Assembly (NCBI GenBank): GCA_022410635.1
Contig: JAJVDF010000018.1
Span: 464,250-528,249 of the forward strand
Length of the DNA: 64,000 nt
Source: Tretioscincus oriximinensis
Lineage: Eukaryota; Chordata; Lepidosauria; Squamata; Gymnophthalmidae
Direction: 5' to 3'
Each line of letters starts with the position of its first letter. Position 1 is the stretch's first letter. The notes under the pieces are model-generated. The model saw nothing but the letters and a program-made list of their open reading frames with translations, ran no database searches and was not told the origin of the DNA. The translations under genes and the position numbers were made by a program. Below are positions 56,101-64,000 of this stretch, piece by piece.

Positions 56101-58080
56101 AATCCATGTTTTACTGTTCAACCTCCAAATACAGTGGAATAGGTTATGGATAACCCTAATTTAAAATTTCTACAGCTGAAATATGTGAGATAGTCACCTT
56201 CTGCTCCTCATGTAAATATGTTTGAGCTTCAAGAGTCAATGATCATGGATTGAAAATCACTATCATGATCTGAAAATGCAACAGATATTCAGCTAACTTT
56301 CAGTCTCTGGCCATGATTCCGACAATATTTNGGAGTGCTCCGTGCAGTCTTTGCTTTTATTATTTGTTTTTAAATTGTGTGTTAAGATGACATCAGTAAT
56401 GAATCAGCAAAACATTTAAGCAATGCCATCATTTTTTCTCAAAACAAATTTTGTTGACTTTATTCAAAATATATAACAATCATTCAACAAACACAAATAT
56501 GAGTGTTTAGAGTGAAGCCTATCCCTCATACTCTTCCCAGACCCAAGTGCAGTCATGTCAGTGATCTGTTTAAGAACTATTTGGTATTCCCACCATCTCT
56601 GAAGAACATTAGTAAGCCCTGGTTTGCCTCAGAAGCGGAGGTTGTTCCAGTCTCGTTGGTGCCTAGTATGTCACATTTGCCAAGACATGAGCTCAACATG
56701 CAACTTCAATTTTCTTCATGACAAGACTTCACCATGTGTTGATATTTAACACAGAATATATTTCTATTTTTGCTGGTTAGTAAAAGTTTGATTGACTTGT
56801 CTATAAATCTAATGATGATGATGTTGATGTTGTTGTCGTTTTGATGATGATGACGATGACGACGACGACAACAGCAATGATGATGATGATGATGATGATG
56901 GAGATAGTGGAGGTAATGTTAGTGTTAATCATCCAAAGTGTGTATATGGACTTACAAAACAGTTTACCTTAACAAATCAAAGTTCATCAGTTCTCCCATC
57001 GAGGCTAGCCCATTTTTTTCAAATAAGGTTTTTGATGAACATAGGATATTTGAGATGCTGGGTGAACAGTCACAATGGTAGAAAAACATATAGTAGTTTG
57101 CCATGGAATACGATGGTTGTTACTGTAGCTGCAGGTTTGTCCGATTTCATGCTTTATATTTCTTATAAAACTTTCCACATTCACATTGCTTCTAGTGGTC
57201 TGTTCCAGCTCGGTCCAGACACTGTTTGTTCCAGAGCAGCACAAGTAGCAATGAAGAGGTGCCATAGCTGTTATAGTTCACACTATTATGCCCCATCCAA
57301 AGCAGCATGCACTGTTGCTCACAACTAACCCAGGTTACATCACTCAGACATTGTGTTTCCAGTACAAGTGAAGATCTGAACAGGACTGTCCTTAAAGAAC
57401 TATGTTTTAAAGAACTTTTGGGGAGGTTATAAAATTGAACTTCAACTGGGCAACTCCTTTCAGTAGATCTGCATCCTGAAAAAAGAATAGCTAGCTAAAG
57501 GACATAATGATATAAACAGTCTGTTAGTAGCCAACAACCTCAAAACTCTAAAAATAAAAAAGGATATTTTCTAGAGATGCATACAAGTAAAATGTAGTGG
57601 TTGGTTCAAATATACCACTTCAAATCACAATTTCAATCCCCTATGGTGTGTTCATTTTCATGCAAACCATGCGAGTGATCAGAACAATTCAGCAAATAAT
57701 GTTTTCTCTGAAAAAGACTTGCTGTGCTATACTTCCAATGACTCTACAATTGAACTGGCACCTGAACTGTGTCAGAGTGATCCCATCAGAGAACCAGTTT
57801 AGACAAGGAAACTAATGTATATACTGTAAAAACAGGCATGGATTGACAAGAAACTTCATTTTAAAAAATCCTACACTGTCTTTGCCTGGAAATTCACAGC
57901 ATGTATCTATTCGTTGTTTATACAATTTTTTATCGATGACAGCAAATTCTATGTCAAAGAATTTTATAAAATATCTGCTGAAGACATTTTTCATGAAAAG
58001 TACAATTCATATAGACAAACATATAGACCGCTCTCCTTACAAAAAGTTACATATATGATCATTCTGCTTCGCTCTTTAAC
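50190..58080. other. Long AT-rich stretch without recognised features
   Basis: About 7.9 kb with no LINE, SINE or DNA-element motif I can name. A GA-rich tract lies at 50467-50498, a TTG run at about 55605-55622, and a compound (GAT/GAC)n at 56811-56901. All frames are short (under 100 codons) and not protein-like. The low repeat content compared with 37-50 kb may reflect age and decay, or regulatory DNA kept free of insertions. The sequence alone cannot decide. Confidence 0.45.
56811..56901. repeat. Compound (GAT)n/(GAC)n microsatellite
   Basis: GATGATGATGTTGATGTTGT, then GATGACGATGACGACGACG, then a clean (ATG)n run of eight or so units. Confidence 0.9.
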
Positions 58081-58084
58081 ATAA

Positions 58085-58226
58085 GTATTCCATGGAGTAG
58101 GTTAGTCTGAGGAATATAGATTGGTCTAAGGTCACCTAGAGTAACAGAAATTTAAACTAAGGTTGTTCTGAGTAATACAAATTGAAACTTGGATCTCTTC
58201 ATTGCCAGTCTGACACACTACTTATG
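58085..58226 (-). mobile_element. MIR-like CORE-SINE, diverged
   Basis: On the plus strand CATGGAGTAGGTTAGTCTGA, TTGGTCTAAGGTCACCTAGA and TTGAAACTTGGATCTCTTCA followed by CCAGTCTGACACACTAC are the reversed CORE and tRNA-like head of a MIR-type SINE. Confidence 0.6.
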
Positions 58227-58229
58227 ATA

Positions 58230-58743
58230 TAATATTAGAACCTTTACTGGAAGCTGCATTATATATAAGAGTAGTTCTACTATTTCTGTGTGAGAATCTC
58301 TATTTGTAGTTTTCTCTGTAAAGATCAGCGTAGAGATTTGTATTCGTTTACTATATATTTTGCTGCTCAGTTCTCAGGGCCAGAGCACAAATTTGCATGC
58401 CAAATTCTAAGAAAGTGCCAAACAACTGCTTTTGTTTTAGAAAACAACCCAACAGGACATTATTTATGCATTGTAGAATGGAGGAAAGAAGGAAAGAAGT
58501 GTTGTGAATGTGCACATGTTTAGGTTAGAATGTGAGAAACAAAACAGAGTTACAAGTGTTATCAGTGGTAGCTCATAATAGGCTGGGTGACTCTTGGCCA
58601 TGGACATGTGTATTGCTGAGTGTCTGCCATGCCTAGGTTTTGTATCAGCGTACTGAGGAAAAGCATATTCTCCCATGGTCAGTGATCAATTGGCCTACAT
58701 CTGTATCATATACGCTCAAAGCTACAAAGGGCTACTGGAAAAT
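58230..58743. other. No recognisable feature
   Basis: AT-rich between a MIR-like copy and an L2-type copy. Confidence 0.45.
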
Positions 58744-58744
58744 G

Positions 58745-58880
58745 TATATATTTATTTTATTTATTTATTTACACTGAAACCTTGCACTATACCTGAAGGT
58801 CTCAGGGCGATCGACAATAAAAACAACAATACAAAATTAGCATTAAAAACAGTATACAGAAGTGGGAAGAGAATAACATT
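58745..58880 (-). mobile_element. L2-type LINE 3' tail
   Basis: (TTTA)n, then TTGCACTATACCTGAAGGTC and TCAGGGCGATCGACAATAAA. This is the reversed L2 terminus, nearly the same as at 62812. Confidence 0.7.
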
Positions 58881-59094
58881 TTACTTTTGGAATATAGTTC
58901 TGGCAAAACAAAAGCTGGAGGTGCCTATTGTTTTATTGTTCTTGTTGTGAGTTTTCCAAAGTGCTTCTTTGGTTACTATAGGGAAAAAGTAAAATGGCAC
59001 AAATTCATACGAATACATATAATTATTGTTTATCTAACACAACACAGTCATTCTTTTTATAACAAAGCATTTTCAGTCATAGATATATTGTTTT

Positions 59095-59215
59095 AGGGGT
59101 GTGTGATCTCCCAGTTTGATTCTCCACTTCTACATGAAGGTCCACAAGGTGTCTGATGGAGAGAGAACAGAAGGTGTAAACCTTTGTAATGTAATAAAGA
59201 AAGGTTTTAAAAGAA
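59095..59215 (+). mobile_element. MIR-like SINE fragment
   Basis: GTGTGATCTCCCAGTTTGAT, TCTCCACTTCTACATGAAGG and AAGGTGTCTGATGGAGAGAG resemble the head-to-CORE part of the copies at 25148 and 34775. Partial and diverged. Confidence 0.4.
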
Positions 59216-59219
59216 AAAC

Positions 59220-60990
59220 ATTGCTTTTAATTTGGCACCCGAGGTTCATTATATATGTTGTTCTAATCATTTTACATGATAGGATAGTGTTAGATAAACA
59301 TTGATTTGCTCTGCTGATGAAATATATGAATTTTTTATTTGTTTTGTNCAACATTCTATTTTCGGGTTATTCTGGGGTTGCATGCATGACATTTTGAAAA
59401 CAGACTCACTTGCAGAGTGCACGATGGGTAGAAGGCCTATTATGCAACATTTCTATTTTTATATATTATACTACCCTGCATCTAATATAAGTCAGCCATC
59501 AAGTTTCAGTTGATTAACAAGTATACATTTAACAAAAATGAAAGTGAAATCTTGTTACATGTATGGCATATGACAATAGTTCTTTTCCATGCTAATAAAC
59601 ATTTTGTTAAAATTCTATTATCTTTGTCCATCATTTGCAATGAAATATTTTTTCAATTGTAAATGAAATAATCACTTTTAGGGCAGTATCTTAAGTTTCT
59701 CAGAAATATTTAAATACTAATTAAATTTTAATTTGAAAATGTTGCTTGTGTGACTGTTGCATGCGTGACACATGGAGACACTTGTCAAGAATGGCTATGT
59801 ATAGCAGCTGCANCACAACATCTTTTTAAAACTTTGTTAAAAAAAGGAAAAGGAACAAACAAAAAATATGGAGCGTCTCCCTTTAAAATTAATACTAAAT
59901 TAATAAAATTTGCACTACTCTGAAGCTACATGTATACAAACAACAACAAAGAATCAACAATATGCAAACAGTAGCAAATAAATGACTTAAAGGTAAACTA
60001 ACCCCTGTTATTAAGTAGAATAGGAGATTCTACTTTCTTCACAATTACAGGCATGTTCAAGTCATATCCAACACTTCCTACTGGGATGCAAACTGGCAAA
60101 ACTACAGTTTTTTAGTCTCCTTGCTTTTGATATGGTTGAAGTTCAAACTTGATTGACAGGGCTGTGCAGCAACATGCACAGTCATGGTTAACCTGATATA
60201 ATTTTGGAACTACTTGATCTTTCAGGTTAATCTTTGGTAGATGCACCCAAAATACTCCTGAGAAGAACTCTGGTAATTTGTAGGACTGTACTTCAAGTTG
60301 TTGAAAATATATAAGTGTTCAAGATTGACATCAAAACCATCCATCAAAACCAGTTCCATTTTTACAGTTTCTGAAAGTTGCATCTCACACATTTTGGGCC
60401 CCTAGAACCTCCAATTTTTAGTCTTATCACCTAAAATTTCACACAACACAAGTTTCTATCATAAGGGACCCTTGTAGCAAATTTCATCAAAATTTGAGAT
60501 AGTGAAGTGGGGATGATCATTAAAATTACTCTTCTTGACATGGAATGACTCTTTCCCTAGTGACCTCATACTTCTATATGAGTCTTTTGTTGGAGTTGCA
60601 TTATTTGTTTCGCCTGGTGATTTCAGTTTTTCTCTGTATCACCTCTGTCTTATTATAGCTTGCTGGCTCTTTAATTTTAACTTTATTCACTATTTTGAAG
60701 TGCTCATTTCGGGTTTTTTTCTTCTTTCCTTAAATCTCTCTCATTCTTTGACTAAGTAATGTCACAGTAGTTCACCTCACTTTTAGAAAGTTTCAGTCTA
60801 ATATGAATTATCTTGTAACATAAATATAATGTTTTGTGTTTCGTGTGTGACAAATAATTACTTAAATTTGAATCAATGCTATGTACATGAAGTACTCACC
60901 TGATTTACTGTACATTTCACAGTAGACTGTGAAACTTTTAGTCTGATACAGAAAACAATTGAGGAACAAAGCAACATATGATCAGGGTAG
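59220..60990. other. No recognisable feature
   Basis: AT-rich, with chance frames only. Confidence 0.45.
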
Positions 60991-60994
60991 CCAA

Positions 60995-61100
60995 TATGCC
61001 CAGGTGCATCTGGTGGGCCTCTGTCTGAAACAGAATGCTGGACTAGATGTGCTCTGCCCCTATCCAGTATGGCTCTTCTTATGCTCTTATATGTTTTCAG
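60995..61100 (+). mobile_element. CR1/L3-type LINE 3' tail
   Basis: CAGGTGCATCTGGTGGGCCT, AACAGAATGCTGGACTAGAT and TATGGCTCTTCTTATGCTCT. Same tail family as 24761 and 39244. Confidence 0.75.
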
Positions 61101-61104
61101 GTTC

Positions 61105-62055
61105 CAGTGCAGTGATACTAATATCTGAATTCAAATACATAGAGATACTGAATAATTCAATATTTGTAAGGTAGTGGTTAATTATCTGACAGTAAGAATG
61201 CTCTGCTTCAAAAATATGCCTACTGCAATTGCATTAATTGAATTTGATTTTTTTTTTAGTAAGGAGGGGTCCTTTCATACAGGAATGACCCTTTCCTGAT
61301 AACTGTAACAGTAGAATCTGCATTGTACTTCCAAAGCCATGTCTAGTCTTGTTCATTTTTCAAAAGATCATGATCTTGCCTTTATCAGTTTTTAAATGCA
61401 AAGTCTGTTCCACTGTGGAGGGAATCTTTGGATCCTCTGGTTACTCTGTGTCAATTTGCCCTCTTAGATTTGCTTTCTACCTTGCTTCACTTTGAAGTTA
61501 TTTCTTTGATTACTTTCCTCAAGGGAAGAAATTTTATGTCTGATCATATCCCTATCAATTAGAATTTTAAACATCTCTTTTTGATGGATCTTCTTTCCCC
61601 GCTTGACAACAAAGAAGAAGTTGCAGGAGCTGTGAGAGTGAAAGGTTTAAGAAGTCCCTCCTTGGGGCTAGATGGGTCTCAAATTGGCTAATGAAAAATA
61701 TAATGAGCAAATTCAAAGCTATATTGCTTATTGGATCATGATCATTACAAAAATATGTGGGGGGTTTTTCTGTTTGCACTTGCAAGATACCCATCTTATA
61801 CCTTGTCCTATATCTGCAAAGAAAATAGTATTTGTAAAGAGTAAAGTACAATAACTATAGCTACATTCTAACCAAGGCTAACTTTGAGGTGATTGTTATG
61901 CAAATCAGTGATCATAACCACAATCTACCATGGGGACAGCTAGTAATGCAATCCCTGCAATTTGACATGGCTTTCTGGATATGCACATGGCAAATTCTGA
62001 AGCAGAAATGCAAGTGTGCCTTCAGGTACCGAATGCATGGTATTGAGGATTCAGG
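61105..62055. other. No recognisable feature
   Basis: AT-rich. The 94-codon minus frame (61567-61851) is not recognisable. Confidence 0.45.
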
Positions 62056-62059
62056 TATC

Positions 62060-62362
62060 GAGGCATGAATGGCTCAGTCGCTAAGGAAATGGTCTCTCAT
62101 CTGGAAGATCGGGTTTTAAAGCCCTGTGCTGGTCATGGGGAAGGGTGAGCACCTTACACTAGCCTGTAGCTCTAGCCAACCCAACTATTCGAAAGCATGA
62201 ATTGCAGCTGACTGCAAGTAGGTGCATAGGAACTACCACAGCCTGATGGGGAAGATAGAATGTTCATTTTTGGGCAAAAATACCCTTGTAAGCCACTTTG
62301 AGTCCCTTTGAAAGGTGAGAAAAGCAGGGTATAGGAACCCAGTTATTCTTCTCTTCTTCTTT
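62060..62362 (+). mobile_element. tRNA-headed SINE, copy C
   Basis: Full-length copy. Head GGCTCAGTCGCTAAGGAAAT and GATCGGGTTTTAAAGCCC, body TAGCTCTAGCCAACCCAAC and TTCGAAAGCATGAATTGCAG, tail GTAAGCCACTTTGAGTCCCT, ending in TTCTTCTCTTCTTCTTTC. Confidence 0.8.
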
Positions 62363-62364
62363 CA

Positions 62365-62808
62365 CTGGCATCAAGCCAGTGATAACCATGTGCTTTTACC
62401 ATATGGCAGCTAGACGATCTGGATTTTTAACAATAATCCCAAAAGAGCATTACTCAGGAAAAATGCTATAATCTGTGATTTTTAGTTCCTATCTGGCGCT
62501 GGATTTATGTCACTAAGGAACCCTCATGGAACTATTCTTAGTGATCACATGAAGAGACAATATTTCTGAGCATCAATAAAACACTTCTTAGCAGCTTGAA
62601 TATTATTGTGGAACATTCCTTCAATAAAAGTATTGTTTATTTCCATTTACTAGTGCTAATGTACTTATTTCTTCTTACCTCATTAGTTTGAACTTTATCT
62701 ATGGAATATTTCAGCTGGTCCAGGAATTAATACATTGACTTCCGTATGGAAGAGTGGCTCTGCAGGCACCTGATGGTGGGGACCTGGTCCTGATTGANAG
62801 ATAAGATA
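62365..62808. other. No recognisable feature
   Basis: AT-rich, with nothing recognisable between the SINE and the L2 tail. Confidence 0.45.
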
Positions 62809-62811
62809 TAT

Positions 62812-62980
62812 TTATTTATTTATTTATACTTATACACCGCCCTATACCCGAAGGTCTCAGGGCGGCAAAAACAGTAAAACATCATTACAAAAATTAAAAA
62901 AGTATAAAACAACATTAAAAGTAGGGATAGAGATGGCATTTCTTCAGCCAAAGGCCAGGCAAAAGAGAAGGCTGGGGGCA
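62812..62980 (-). mobile_element. L2-type LINE 3' part, interrupted by CR1
   Basis: Starts with (TTTA)n then TACACCGCCCTATACCCGAA and GGTCTCAGGGCGGCAAAAAC, the best-preserved L2-type terminus here. CAGCCAAAGGCCAGGC further in matches the copies at 13355 and 30053. It is cut at about 62981, where the CR1 tail begins. Confidence 0.75.
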
Positions 62981-64000
62981 TAGAACATAAGAACATAAGA
63001 AGAGCCATACTGGATCAGGCCACAGCCCATCAAGTCCAGCATTCTGTGTCACATAGAGGCCCACCAGATGCACCTCAGCAGTCTGAACAGAGGAAGGCAA
63101 AAATGCTCCTGTTTATGACTCCCTGCAAATGGTATTTCAGTAGTCCTGCCTGTTGCTCAATCCCGGAGGCAACATCCAGACANCCATCCTAGTATCCATT
63201 TATACCCATGGTGTCCATAAACCTGTCTAGTCCTGTCTTGAAACTATCCAAGCTGTTAGCTACCAGTACCTCTTCAGGAAGTAAATTCCACAGGCCGATG
63301 ACCCTCTGGGTGAAAAAATACTTTCCTTTGTCTGTTCTCACTTTTCTACCCAACAGTTTTAAGGAGTGCCCTCTGGTCCTTGTGTTGTGTGATAGAGAAA
63401 ACATTTTTTCTCTATTCACCCTGTCCATCCCATGCATGATTTTGTACATTCCAATCAGATCACCTCTCAAACGCTGCCTTTCAAGGCTGAAGAGGCCCAG
63501 ACATCTTATGAGAATCTGGCTTAGTAGATTGCAGCCTGGCTTCATAAGGGAGGTGCTCCAGACCCGTGATCATTTTTGTTGCCCTTTTCTGCACCTTCTC
63601 CAGTTCCAAAATATCCCTCTTGAGATGTGGTGACCAGAATTGAACACAGTATTCCAAATGTGGCCTCACCACAGATTTATAAAAAGGCAAAACAACATTG
63701 GCTGACTTGTTTTCGATTCCTTTCCTAATTATTCCCAACATGGAATTTCCCTTTTTTGCTGCTGCTGCACACTGGGTGACATTTTCATTGAATTGTCCAC
63801 CAACACCCCAAGATCCTTTTCTTGCTCGGTCACAGAAAGCTTGGTTCCCATCAGGTGGTAGGAGTATTTTGGGTTCTTTGCCCCAATATGCATGACCTTG
63901 CACTTGCTTAAATAGAAGTGCATTTGCCACTTTGATACCCACTCACACAATTTCAATAAATCACTCTGGAGTGCCTTACAATCATTTTCAGTTTTCACTA
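62981..64000 (-). mobile_element. CR1/L3-type LINE, 3' kilobase, runs off the window
   Basis: Minus-strand LINE. The 3' end is a short tandem of TTCTTATG/TTCTATG units (plus 62981-63003), followed upstream by the tail sequence with CATACTGGATCAGGCCACAG and ATTCTGTGTCACATAGAGGC. Farther upstream is reverse transcriptase coding that is still open at 64000. It appears inserted into the L2-type element at 62812. Confidence 0.85.
63189..63998 (-). pseudogene. CR1/L3 reverse transcriptase, C-terminal part, frameshifted
   Basis: Three frames are needed to follow one protein. First, about 63998-63770: [46 protein letters not shown]. Second, about 63800-63540: [60 protein letters not shown]. Third, 63545-63189: CLGLFSLERQRLRGDLIGMY, SHNTRTRGHSLKLLG, NSLDSFKTGLDRFMD. 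The order is that of the region after the catalytic FADD box in the CR1 at 17870. The catalytic part would lie beyond 64000. Two frameshifts make it non-functional within this window. Confidence 0.85.

Noticed and set aside
2976..62799. Scattered single N positions as a biological signal
   Set aside because: They occur in all sequence types and most likely mark ambiguous base calls. Only those at duplication joints (39346, 41365) are worth noting.

Overview
This window looks like non-coding nuclear DNA from a sauropsid, most likely a squamate (lizard or snake). The reasons are: CR1/L3-type LINE fragments ending in short octamer repeats; L2-type LINE tails; a tRNA-headed SINE whose middle section resembles, from memory, the squamate Sauria SINE body; CORE-SINE (MIR-like) copies; and AT-rich sequence scattered with single N calls. 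I found no host exon, no multi-exon gene, no RNA gene and no conserved protein outside transposable elements. The window is therefore a gene desert, or the inside of a very large intron. The only protein-like reading frames belong to CR1 reverse transcriptase fragments and one dead Tc1-like transposase.

Layout. 1-9 kb: mostly featureless AT-rich DNA, with one SINE copy at 5.6 kb and a MIR-like copy at 6.2 kb. 9-20 kb: a small foldback element, an L2-type copy at 13.4 kb, SINE and MIR-like copies at 14.4-15.0 kb, an unclassified repeat present twice (12.3 and 15.8 kb), and the best-preserved CR1 (17.87-18.92 kb), followed by a diverged SINE. 20-26 kb: a Tc1-like terminus, a small inverted-repeat element and a modular foldback at 20.0-20.5 kb; a 126-bp tandem duplication at 22.0 kb; a foldback at 23.4 kb; a CR1 tail, an L2 fragment, a MIR-like copy and a perfect 24-bp hairpin at 24.8-25.5 kb. 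26-37 kb: sparse, with an L2-type copy at 30.1 kb and a second copy of a repeat that also lies at 1.4 kb. 37-49 kb: the densest block, with two related solo-LTR-like elements, an inverted-repeat element, duplicated and interrupted CR1 tails, a CR1 3' part, a homopolymer foldback, a motif resembling a hammerhead ribozyme, and a 605-bp GC-rich hAT-like element made of two large hairpins. 49-50.2 kb: the Tc1-like relic. 50-62 kb: sparse AT-rich DNA. 62-64 kb: a SINE, an L2 tail and a minus-strand CR1 that runs off the window.

No genes work together here. What the window records is layered transposition: LINEs (CR1, L2), SINEs that share an L2-like 3' tail with the MIR-like copies, and many short inverted-repeat or foldback DNA elements. 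The most unusual objects are the double-hairpin hAT-like element (46829-47433), the hammerhead-like motif (44515-44552), the perfect hairpin (25460-25510) and the rearranged CR1 tail cluster (38.5-39.5 kb). All family names come from pattern recognition without database searches, and element edges are approximate unless a terminal repeat or target duplication is described.
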